DNA of 64,000 bases. It comes from Bacteroidales bacterium. Lineage in GTDB: Bacteria > Bacteroidota > Bacteroidia > Bacteroidales > UBA932. The translations under genes were made by a program, and so were the position numbers. How positions within the stretch are numbered: the first letter of the stretch is position 1; each line of letters opens with the position of its first letter. The notes beneath the pieces are model-generated. The model ran no database searches and was not told the DNA's origin. It was given only the letters and a program-made list of their open reading frames with translations. Positions 35,984 to 42,780 of the stretch are shown here, one piece after another. The stretch covers positions 1 through 64,000 of the forward strand of contig JAGAIM010000116.1 in assembly GCA_017626555.1 (NCBI GenBank), given 5' to 3'.

Positions 35984-37594
35984 ATGAAGATAGATAGAAT
36001 CATAATGGTTTTTGCTGCGATAGTATTCGTTGCAGCCTGCCGTCCTGTTACTCAGATAGAATTCGGTGTGGATACGGACAATATTAATATAGGTCCAGCC
36101 GGCGGAATGAAGAAGATAAACATCAGTTCTTCCGGCGATTGGGTCGCTATGACAGAGTCTCCTTGGATCACAGTGTCTCCAGCCAATGGAAATGGCTCCG
36201 TAGAATGCTCGATAAGCATAGACTCCACTCTTGTAACCGAGTCTAGAACAGGGTCGGTGCGCATCTTGAGTCTTGATACTGATGAGAACAGAGACTTTAC
36301 AGTTGTTCAGGAAGGTTTTGAATATCAGATTGTTATTGATGATTCCCAGGTTGATGTTGCGGATTATGCAGATTACGATTCAAGGTATTTCGAAGTGAAT
36401 GTGAAGGCCAATATAGACTTTGACGTGATTCTCCCTGAGGGTGCGGAAAGTTGGCTTACGTTCAAGAAGAGTGATCTCAATCTCGACAGAGGAGCAAGGC
36501 CGCGCGAATCCAAGGTCCGCTTTGACTGGCGTGTCAATTCACGCGATAATGAAAGAATCGCAGATATAGAGTTCAGACCAAAGGAGGAGGTTTCTATGGG
36601 ACACCACGATGCATTGAAGGTGGTGCAGAAAGGAGCGCTTCCTATACCGGTAGGAACTCCGGCAGGTGACTCGCTTGCGATTCTTGCCGTGAGCCGCGCC
36701 CTTAATATGTTCACGGAATGGGAGACATCCGAGAGAATGGAACATTGGAATAATGTAGCAGTCTGGAAAGACGGTCCGGACAAGGGACGCATCAGATATG
36801 TCCAGTTCTTTATGTTCAAGACAATGGAAGAGATTCCGTTTGAAATCCAGTATCTTACGGCGGCAGAAGAGATAATAATATACTCTAATGCCAACCACTT
36901 CCTCCGTAATCTTGATACCGGTGAGCATATTACCAAACTTACCAATCTGAAGAGATTGACGATCGGTGCATACGGACTCACAAGCCTACATCCGGACTTT
37001 AAGAATCTGAAGAATCTTGAATATCTCGATCTCAGTTCCAACTGTTTCCAGACTATTCCTGATATCCTGACTCAAGAGAATTTCCCAAATCTTCACGCTC
37101 TGGTGCTTAACGCTAACCAGCGCCATACGATTTATGACCTGAGCAATGACATCAGGGAAAATGTCGGTGGATTCATAGATGAACCTAAGTTCCCGGAAAG
37201 GATACTCGAGTGGAATAAACTGGATACGATCAGACTTTCCGTTAACTATCTCCAGGGTGAACTCCCTAAGATGCTCGATCACGAGAAATGGACAGCGGAA
37301 GAGGTGCAGGCTAACGATACCCTCCCTGATGTGCTTATAGGTCTTCCTAAGGTACTTCCTGATACGGAATTCTTCGCCATCAACTATAACCGTCTGACAG
37401 GTGAGATTCCGGAGTGGCTGCTCTTCCATCCGAAACTGGATATCTGGTATCCGTTCTCTCTCGTCTTCTCGCAGGAGGGAAAGACAAGGGACGGAGTCAA
37501 TGCAGGGTTCAGCAATGAGCCTGCAAGCCTTGACTATTATTATCAGCACTATACCAACAAGAAGTACAACCCGAATAACAGAACAGAAGAATAA
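35984..37594 (+). CDS. BACON-LRR surface lipoprotein
   Basis: A 536-aa lipoprotein with lipobox IVFVAACRPV. The N-terminal 200 residues hold BACON-type sandwiches (INIGPAGGMKKINISSSGDW, SPWITVSPANGNGSVECSI, then NVKANIDFDVILPEGAESWL). After residue 220 an LRR region follows (SLAILAVSRALNMFTEWETS cap; LTNLKRLTIGAYGLTSLHPD, LEYLDLSSNCFQTIPDIL, NRLTGEIPEWLLFHPKL). The chosen ATG has AGGAGG 9 bp upstream. An earlier ATG at 35969 overlaps the upstream stop and is also possible. It shares the LRR architecture with its neighbour, suggesting that the pair bind the same protein ligand. Confidence 0.78.
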   Translation: MKIDRIIMVFAAIVFVAACRPVTQIEFGVDTDNINIGPAGGMKKINISSSGDWVAMTESPWITVSPANGNGSVECSISIDSTLVTESRTGSVRILSLDTDENRDFTVVQEGFEYQIVIDDSQVDVADYADYDSRYFEVNVKANIDFDVILPEGAESWLTFKKSDLNLDRGARPRESKVRFDWRVNSRDNERIADIEFRPKEEVSMGHHDALKVVQKGALPIPVGTPAGDSLAILAVSRALNMFTEWETSERMEHWNNVAVWKDGPDKGRIRYVQFFMFKTMEEIPFEIQYLTAAEEIIIYSNANHFLRNLDTGEHITKLTNLKRLTIGAYGLTSLHPDFKNLKNLEYLDLSSNCFQTIPDILTQENFPNLHALVLNANQRHTIYDLSNDIRENVGGFIDEPKFPERILEWNKLDTIRLSVNYLQGELPKMLDHEKWTAEEVQANDTLPDVLIGLPKVLPDTEFFAINYNRLTGEIPEWLLFHPKLDIWYPFSLVFSQEGKTRDGVNAGFSNEPASLDYYYQHYTNKKYNPNNRTEE

Positions 37595-39621
37595 TGATAA
37601 TAAGGAAAAGCATATATGTTTTTGCGGCTGTCCTGATGGCAGGATTTGCCGCGTGTTCGGTCGAAGGCCCTGAGACAGGAACTCTGACTGAAGGCAACAA
37701 GGCTCCTATGATCACTGAGGATGTCGTAAAAGGACAACTTCTTGTACGGTTTGACCCGAGAGTAAGTGATATACTCGATAGGGCAGGGATTACAAAAAGC
37801 GGCCCTATGGCTCCTATGACACGTTCAGGTATCCTTAGTGTGGATGAGATTCTCGACCTTGTGGACGGCTATCAGATAGAAAGAGTATTCCCTGTAGATA
37901 TGCGAAGTGAGGAAAAGGCAAGGAAGGAGGGTCTTCATCTGTGGTATGTGGTACGCTTCAGCGAGGATCATCCTGTTGATAAGGTCGCTGCCGATCTTGC
38001 AAGACTCGGTGAAGTCAGCCGGGTGGAATACAACCGTACTCTGAAGAGGGCATCAGACGACAAGCCTACTCCTCTGTCGGTCGAGCGTCTCAACGAACTT
38101 GCAGCAAATGCAGTAAGTGGTGCATTCAACGACCCTCTCCTTTCGGATCAGTGGCATCTTGTGAACAATGGCAATCTTCGCCCGACAAAGTTCATAAAGG
38201 GTGCAGATGTGAATGTTGAAAAGGCCTGGGATCTTACTACTGGTGATCCATCCATCATCGTAGCGGTTCTTGATGAGGGTGTGGATGTCTCCCACCCGGA
38301 TCTTAAGGAGAGTATGTGGGTGAATGAAGGTGAGATATGGAAGTCAACTGAAGATAATGACGGAAACGGATATATAGGTGATGTACACGGATACAATTTC
38401 GTAGGCAAGCACGGTGTGATTTCCACAGACAGCAAGTATGATACAGGACACGGAACCCACGTTGCCGGTGTCATCGCTGCCACAAACGGCAACGGCCTTG
38501 GCATCAGTTCGATTGCCGGCGGAAACGGATCCCTTCCAGGTGTTAAGATAATGTCCTGCCAGATATTCTCAGGCTTGTACGCAGGTACTGTGCTTGAGGA
38601 AGTCAGAGCAATCAAATATGCCGCAGACAATGGTGCGGTGATACTCCAATGCAGTTGGGGATATATTTCAGGCGCTGCCAATCCATACGAATGGACTCCT
38701 CAGTACTCGACTGACGAAGAGTGGGAGACTTACAATGTACTGGAAAGGAAGGCTCTTGACTATTTCATCCATAATGCAGGTTCCCCTGATGGTGTTATAG
38801 AAGGAGGTCTGGCGATATTTGCAGGTGGTAATGAGGCTGCTCCAGCAGCAAGTTATCCTGCTGCATATCCTGATTTCGTGGCTGTCGCTGCTACAGCAGG
38901 CGACTTTACCCCTGCCGTCTATACCAATTACGGCCCGGGCACGACAATTTCGGCTCCGGGAGGAGACCAGGACTATTACTGGGACTATGTTGATGATACT
39001 CACAGACTTGGAGAGGTTGGATGCATTCTTTCCACCCTTCCTTTCAATGTCAGTGAAAGCGGATACGGATATATGGAAGGTACATCTATGGCCTGTCCTC
39101 ACGTGTCCGGTGTTGCGGCACTGGGTCTTTCATACGCAGCCAAACTCAGAAAGCATTTCAAGGCAGACGAGTTCAAGGCTCTTCTTTATGACACTGCGAC
39201 TCCGATTGACGACTATATGAGCGGTATGAAATACTATAAGAAATATGTCATAGACCTTGAAGGTTCCGCTCCATTGATGTCTCTCAATATGGATGATTTC
39301 CGAGGAGGTATGGGTTATGGACAGGTCAATACGTATGCGCTTCTGAAGGCTATTGAAGGCTCCGGCGTGGATATGACATTCCCGAACCTGTTTGTTGCTG
39401 TCGGGGGGCAGGCGACTGCAATCCCTTCAATGTATATGGAAGGTAAGGATTTTACTGTCAGCGTAAATGATGCATCTGTAGCAACGGCGGAAATAGTGGA
39501 TGGTAAGATGATCGTCAAAGGTATCAAAGCCGGCCAGACAGAGGCTTCTGTGACCGGAAGCAGAACCGATAAGTTCGTCATAACCGTGCGTGAGTCGGCA
39601 AGCGGAGCAGGCTGGTTATAG
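37594..39621 (+). CDS. Subtilisin-family (S8) serine protease lipoprotein
   Basis: A 675-aa surface or periplasmic protease. Signal and lipobox (VLMAGFAACSVEG), an N-terminal propeptide-like region (QLLVRFDPRVSDILD, LHLWYVVRFSEDHP), then the S8 catalytic domain. Catalytic residues are Asp227 (AVLDEGVDVSHPDL), His289 (GHGTHVAGVIAAT) and Ser498 (GTSMACPHVSG), with the oxyanion region FAGGNEAAPAASYPA. The C-terminal 80 residues form a Big2-like beta domain (DASVATAEIVDGKMIVKG). ATG overlaps the stop of the upstream LRR gene by 1 bp. It is the only hydrolase in the SusCD operon, which makes protein degradation the likely purpose of the locus. Confidence 0.9.
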   Translation: MIIRKSIYVFAAVLMAGFAACSVEGPETGTLTEGNKAPMITEDVVKGQLLVRFDPRVSDILDRAGITKSGPMAPMTRSGILSVDEILDLVDGYQIERVFPVDMRSEEKARKEGLHLWYVVRFSEDHPVDKVAADLARLGEVSRVEYNRTLKRASDDKPTPLSVERLNELAANAVSGAFNDPLLSDQWHLVNNGNLRPTKFIKGADVNVEKAWDLTTGDPSIIVAVLDEGVDVSHPDLKESMWVNEGEIWKSTEDNDGNGYIGDVHGYNFVGKHGVISTDSKYDTGHGTHVAGVIAATNGNGLGISSIAGGNGSLPGVKIMSCQIFSGLYAGTVLEEVRAIKYAADNGAVILQCSWGYISGAANPYEWTPQYSTDEEWETYNVLERKALDYFIHNAGSPDGVIEGGLAIFAGGNEAAPAASYPAAYPDFVAVAATAGDFTPAVYTNYGPGTTISAPGGDQDYYWDYVDDTHRLGEVGCILSTLPFNVSESGYGYMEGTSMACPHVSGVAALGLSYAAKLRKHFKADEFKALLYDTATPIDDYMSGMKYYKKYVIDLEGSAPLMSLNMDDFRGGMGYGQVNTYALLKAIEGSGVDMTFPNLFVAVGGQATAIPSMYMEGKDFTVSVNDASVATAEIVDGKMIVKGIKAGQTEASVTGSRTDKFVITVRESASGAGWL

Positions 39622-39638
39622 AATTAAGTGTGAACCTT

Positions 39639-40415
39639 ATGCTCAGGCGCTTCGCTATTGCATTACTTTTGACCTTCGGGATGTATTCTGGCCTGTATGC
39701 CCAGTTGAAGATACTCCCGAAGGAAAAGATTGATAATATAGCAAATCCTCGGCTATCGGCCGATTCTTCAGCCATAAGATTTGAGGCCGAACATATAGTT
39801 GCCGAAACAATGAATGAGGATGATGCTCCGAAAGACTTTGTGTTCCGTTTCACAAATGTCGGAGATGATGTAATACATATTGACAGGCTTGTTTCGACCT
39901 GTTCCTGTGCATCTGCATCATCAGACAAGACGGAAGTCCTCCCGGGAGAGCAAGCGGCAATAACTGTAAGATATACCCCAAAGGGGCATCCCGGTAGTTT
40001 TGAGAGGAGAGTATTCTTATACACTGGAAAGGGGAGTGCGCCGGCAGCAGTATTGAAACTATCTGTCAATGTGGAGAATGGTTCTGACCTTTCGGGCTTA
40101 TGGCCTGTTCAGATGGGGACGATACGCCTCAGACGATCGGAATTAGTTTTCAAGGAAGGACAGAAGGCAGTGGAAAGCCTTCGTTTCATCAATCTTAGCG
40201 GGCGACCTTTAAGACTTGAATGTGAAGATGCTTTTCTTCCCGGATTCCTGTCGTTCAAGACGATACCGGAAGTACTGGAGGACGGAATGGAGGGTGAGAT
40301 TCTCATATCGTACGCTCCTTCCGAACCGCTGAAACAGAATGTGGTCAAGGTGATCCTGAAAGGATTGGGCGTTCCTCCGAGCCGTTCCTCCCTGATAGTC
40401 AGGATAGAACAGTAA
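39639..40415 (+). CDS. DUF1573-domain exported protein
   Basis: A 258-aa protein with signal peptide MLRRFAIALLLTFGMYSGLYAQ. It contains a DUF1573 (ASH-like immunoglobulin) domain: KDFVFRFTNVGDDVIHIDRL, the characteristic STCSCASASS, then LPGEQAAITVRYTPKGHPGS. A second similar fold follows (ELVFKEGQKAVESLRFINLS, GEILISYAPSEPLKQ). These domains are common in Bacteroidales periplasmic or surface proteins and have no assigned activity. The ATG at 39639 is preferred to a GTG at 39630. It is 17 bp from the protease gene, so probably same operon. Confidence 0.8.
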   Translation: MLRRFAIALLLTFGMYSGLYAQLKILPKEKIDNIANPRLSADSSAIRFEAEHIVAETMNEDDAPKDFVFRFTNVGDDVIHIDRLVSTCSCASASSDKTEVLPGEQAAITVRYTPKGHPGSFERRVFLYTGKGSAPAAVLKLSVNVENGSDLSGLWPVQMGTIRLRRSELVFKEGQKAVESLRFINLSGRPLRLECEDAFLPGFLSFKTIPEVLEDGMEGEILISYAPSEPLKQNVVKVILKGLGVPPSRSSLIVRIEQ

Positions 40416-40440
40416 GATGATAATGATAAAATTTAAAGAT

Positions 40441-40893
40441 ATGAACAGAATTAAAATATTGATGGCAGCGTTATATGCGGTGGCTGCACTTCTGGTTTCC
40501 TGCACTGAGAAACCGGATGAGGCGGTGCAGTACCTTGATGTCAATGCCAATAACATTTCAGGCAAGTGGGAACTTGTTCAGTGGAATGATGCTCCTCTCG
40601 CAGAAGGTACATACGTGTATCTGGATATTGTACGTAACGACAAGACTTATACGATGTACCAGAATCTTGACAGTTTCACTAATGTCCCTCACAAGGTGAC
40701 AGGATCATACTACATTGAATACGATCCTGAACTGGGCGCCATTCTCCGCGGTAACTATGACCACGATGCTGGCGACTGGTCTCATCGTTACATCGTGAAG
40801 GATCTCACGGCAAATGAAATGTCCTGGATTGCAAGTGACGACCAGACATTTATCCAGAAGTTTGTCCGAGTAGATTCCATTCCTGTAGAATAA
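40441..40893 (+). CDS. Small lipocalin-like lipoprotein
   Basis: A 150-aa lipoprotein (MNRIKILMAALYAVAALLVSC, then TEKPDEAVQYL). The mature part starts NNISGKWELVQWNDAPLAEG, the opening strand pattern of Bacteroidales lipocalin-like and DUF5004-like proteins, and continues as regular short beta strands (YVYLDIVRNDKTYTMYQNL, GSYYIEYDPELGAILRGNY, NEMSWIASDDQTFIQKFVRV). Earlier in-frame ATGs at 40417 and 40423 exist, but the signal peptide is best from 40441. Last gene of the SusCD-protease operon, followed by a terminator. Ligand unknown. Confidence 0.7.
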   Translation: MNRIKILMAALYAVAALLVSCTEKPDEAVQYLDVNANNISGKWELVQWNDAPLAEGTYVYLDIVRNDKTYTMYQNLDSFTNVPHKVTGSYYIEYDPELGAILRGNYDHDAGDWSHRYIVKDLTANEMSWIASDDQTFIQKFVRVDSIPVE

Positions 40894-40916
40894 TCCTCGG
40901 CCACCATAAAACCCTT

Positions 40917-40946
40917 ACGGACTGATATATCAGTCCGTCTGTTTTT
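40917..40946 (+). terminator. Intrinsic terminator of the SusCD-protease operon
   Basis: A perfect 22-bp palindrome (ACGGACTGATA, then its complement) at 40917-40938 is followed by CTGTTTTTTG. The convergent small membrane-protein gene ends inside it. Confidence 0.85.
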
Positions 40947-41061
40947 TGGATTGTTTCCTGCTTCTTCTCCACCATCTGAACCATCTGGCATATATCGGTC
41001 CGAGGATGCCTCCGGCCAGAGCCGGAATTATGAATGTGTATACGATATCCCAGAAATCCAT
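40930..41061 (-). CDS. Small membrane protein (43 aa), unrecognised
   Basis: A 43-codon ORF with the sequence start MDFWDIVYTFIIPALAGGIL, one hydrophobic helix (about residues 5-24), then GPIYARWFRWWRRSRKQSKK, a tryptophan- and arginine-rich tail, ending QTD. Its ATG follows the stop of the 126-aa membrane protein by 2 bp, so the two are almost certainly cotranscribed and coupled. The sequence fits a positive-inside single-pass protein with the tail in the cytoplasm. I do not recognise a family. The stop codon lies in the terminator palindrome shared with the convergent operon. Coding status rests on position, length and amphipathic design only. Confidence 0.6.
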   Translation of the reverse strand: MDFWDIVYTFIIPALAGGILGPIYARWFRWWRRSRKQSKKQTD

Positions 41062-41063
41062 AA

Positions 41064-41444
41064 CTATCTGTTTTTGTCCATTATAAGGAGTTTTACGGCA
41101 TCATAGACATCCTTGGCTCCGTAGATTGCCAGGAATATCATTATGCCTATGCCGAAGATCTCGTCTCTGTTGTTTACCTCGTCCCACCAGATGATGATGA
41201 CAAGGAACCATAATACGGCCTCGACCAACTTCAGATACGGTAGCCAGCGTGTAGGGGGATTGTATTCCTTGTTCATCCACATTCTGATGAAACGGAATAT
41301 GAAAAGGCCGATAAATACTGCCTGAATGACCAGAGATATGGTTCCGGGTGTCGAATCGGGGCTTATGAACAGGCCGATGCCGCCGAAACAGCCTCCCAAG
41401 GCCAGGAGGATTCCGCTGATGGGATCTTCAAACTTGCTTCTCAT
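41064..41444 (-). CDS. Predicted four-helix membrane protein
   Basis: A 126-aa hydrophobic protein with helices at about residues 10-27 (ISGILLALGGCFGGIGLFI), 34-54 (GTISLVIQAVFIGLFIF), 68-86 (YLKLVEAVLWFLVIIIWW) and 95-112 (EIFGIGIMIFLAIYGA), joined by short charged loops. No catalytic motif is visible and no family is recognised. ATG overlaps the stop of the upstream HTH gene by 4 bp (ATGA) and the next small gene starts 2 bp later, so it is the middle of a tight three-gene operon and possibly a partner of the HTH protein in the inner membrane. Confidence 0.75.
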   Translation of the reverse strand: MRSKFEDPISGILLALGGCFGGIGLFISPDSTPGTISLVIQAVFIGLFIFRFIRMWMNKEYNPPTRWLPYLKLVEAVLWFLVIIIWWDEVNNRDEIFGIGIMIFLAIYGAKDVYDAVKLLIMDKNR

Positions 41445-42238
41445 ATTTGTGGGGATTTTGCAGGTACATCTTCATCAATCTCCTGCAGGAGTTTCTGGAT
41501 ATACAGGTTGATATTCGTGTCGTGTTCGTTAAGTCCGAGTTTCTTCCTGATGGCACTGCTGGCGTTGTAGTAACTGTGGCTGTTGAGGTAGGAGACGATT
41601 TCCTTGCCTCTCAACCCGATTGCGTGAAGGCAGCAATAGCCTATTTCAAGATCGGTAAGTCCTTTTTCTTTCAAGTATATAAGGAACCGGGGATGTCCTA
41701 TGATGAAAGACATACGGGTTGATTCGATGAAACTGTTTCTGTCGCTCATAAGTCTTTCAAGTTCGTTGTATGCTTTTTCCGAATAATTGCCAGAAATATG
41801 GGCAGTGATGAATCCGTTGAGCACATTGAGCCTCTCTTCCAGAAGCATCTTCATATCTTCATTTATAACTCCTTCTTCTTTCATTTCGGAGAGCATCTTT
41901 ATTTCTTGCTCCAGTTTCTCTATATCCCTCTTCAGCCACTTGTTCCGTATCTCAGTCTTACGCTTGGCGATTGCAATCTTGTCCACGACGACTGACGATA
42001 CGATTATTGTGAGGATGATAATGGTCAGCATCATAGACCTTGTGTTCCTTTCCTTTTCCAGGACTTTGCGCGTGATGTCCTGCTCCAGCATCTCGATATA
42101 AGCCGCAGTATCCGCCATCATTGTGATGTCCGGCTGCTGTGGGTGTCTTGCTTCTGCGGTCTCTCCGGCATTCCCGGCTTCTACGGAGCAACCAGCCATA
42201 AAAAGCGTTGTCGTTAATATGAAAAGCAATAGTCTCAT
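41441..42238 (-). CDS. Lipoprotein-signal, membrane-anchored, coiled-coil HTH protein
   Basis: A 265-aa protein with an unusual order of parts. It has a signal peptide with lipobox (TTTLFMAGC, Cys17), an extracytoplasmic acidic stretch, a transmembrane helix at about 69-87 (MMLTIIILTIIVSSVVV), a charged coiled coil (about 90-130, IEKLEQEIKMLSEMKEEG), and a C-terminal LuxR-like helix-turn-helix region (LTDLEIGYCCLHAIGLRGKE, then SYYNASSAIRKKLGLNEHD). The layout resembles the C-terminal part of Bacteroidales TPR-TM-coil-HTH regulators with the TPR sensor missing. The frame is open another 129 codons upstream, but that part overlaps relic DNA and has no signal. A near-consensus -7 (TATATTCG, 42270-42263) supports the ATG at 42238. 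Confidence 0.72.
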   Translation of the reverse strand: MRLLLFILTTTLFMAGCSVEAGNAGETAEARHPQQPDITMMADTAAYIEMLEQDITRKVLEKERNTRSMMLTIIILTIIVSSVVVDKIAIAKRKTEIRNKWLKRDIEKLEQEIKMLSEMKEEGVINEDMKMLLEERLNVLNGFITAHISGNYSEKAYNELERLMSDRNSFIESTRMSFIIGHPRFLIYLKEKGLTDLEIGYCCLHAIGLRGKEIVSYLNSHSYYNASSAIRKKLGLNEHDTNINLYIQKLLQEIDEDVPAKSPQI

Positions 42239-42388
42239 AGTGGTGGTCTGAATTTCTGTCTGCGAATATATGCAAAACCTCTCTCCCATCAAAAAATAAA
42301 GTTTCACCCTTGTATCGGAGGCTAATGTTGTGATAATTAGTGCCTTATGTGTCCTGCGTGCCGCACAAAGGGGAGCACGTGGAGTCGG

Positions 42389-42606
42389 TAAGTCGCTGAA
42401 ATACAGCGTGATAGGTGTGCGGGCGAATGAAACTAAATAATACACTTCGGACAGAAAAACGTGACGGCTGCTATTGGTCGTCCGGACCGGCCAACGGCAC
42501 CGCCTACGACATCTATTTCTTCGGCACCAACACTGGTAGGGGCACCTCCCCTCGTGCGAGCGGGTACTCTGCCCGTTGCGTCCAGGCAACCGACTAAGTC
42601 GCTGAA
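42389..42606. repeat. 12-bp direct repeats bracketing a gene fragment
   Basis: TAAGTCGCTGAA occurs at 42389-42400 and again at 42595-42606, 206 bp apart, each followed by a short self-complementary tail (CGCTGAAATACAGCG and CGCTGAACTTTAGCG). They enclose the FISUMP-domain tail. The second copy includes the fragment's stop codon. This arrangement could result from slippage or recombination that removed the rest of a gene. Confidence 0.55.
42424..42597 (+). pseudogene. C-terminal remnant of a FISUMP-domain surface protein
   Basis: The plus-strand frame ending at the TAA at 42595-42597 encodes GCYWSSGPANGTAYDIYFFG and then ASGYSARCVQATD. This is the C-terminal signature of the Fibrobacter succinogenes major paralogous domain, usually written YWSS...A..L.F.........GY.VRCV. 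Only about 45 residues are left. The same frame has stop codons just upstream (TGA and TAG near 42399-42414), and no signal peptide or N-terminal domain is present. I therefore call it a relic, not a gene. The surrounding 500 bp between the HTH operon and the CoA-transferase otherwise contain hairpins and short repeats only. Confidence 0.65.
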
Positions 42607-42650
42607 CTTTAGCGAAGAATATCACTCCTGTTCAGACGGGTTATAAATTA

Positions 42651-42696
42651 AATACCGGTGCTACACAGATCGACTCATTCGTGTAGCACCGGTATT
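42651..42696. repeat. Perfect 16-bp hairpin with ACCGGT centres
   Basis: AATACCGGTGCTACAC (42651-42666) is exactly complementary to 42681-42696, with a 14-nt loop. It is followed by GGTTTT. It may be a terminator for the relic region, or for the minus-strand CoA-transferase gene. Confidence 0.65.
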
Positions 42697-42715
42697 GGTT
42701 TTATATCAATCTGGG

Positions 42716-42766
42716 GTGATATCTGCACCGGTGATGCATAAAATGCGCGTTTTATATCACACCGGT
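42716..42766. repeat. Second dyad with ACCGGT and TTTTATATCA repeats
   Basis: GTGATAT (42716-42722) pairs with ATATCAC (42754-42760). ACCGGT occurs at 42727-42732 and 42761-42766, as it does twice in the preceding hairpin, and TTTTATATCA recurs at 42699 and 42750. It ends 15 bp from the CoA-transferase stop, so it may be that gene's terminator. Confidence 0.45.
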
Positions 42767-42780
42767 CAGATTCAACTGGA

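Noticed and set aside
25582-40893. Polysaccharide utilisation locus for a specific glycan
   Set aside because: SusC and SusD are present, but no glycoside hydrolase, polysaccharide lyase, sulfatase or hybrid regulator is found, so a glycan target cannot be supported.
42239-42625. 129-codon upstream extension of the membrane-anchored HTH protein
   Set aside because: The extension is Arg/Cys-rich, lies antisense to the FISUMP relic and would bury the clear lipobox signal peptide starting at 42238.
42389-42766. CRISPR array or IS element
   Set aside because: Repeats are only two to four copies, short and unevenly spaced, and no transposase or cas gene is present.
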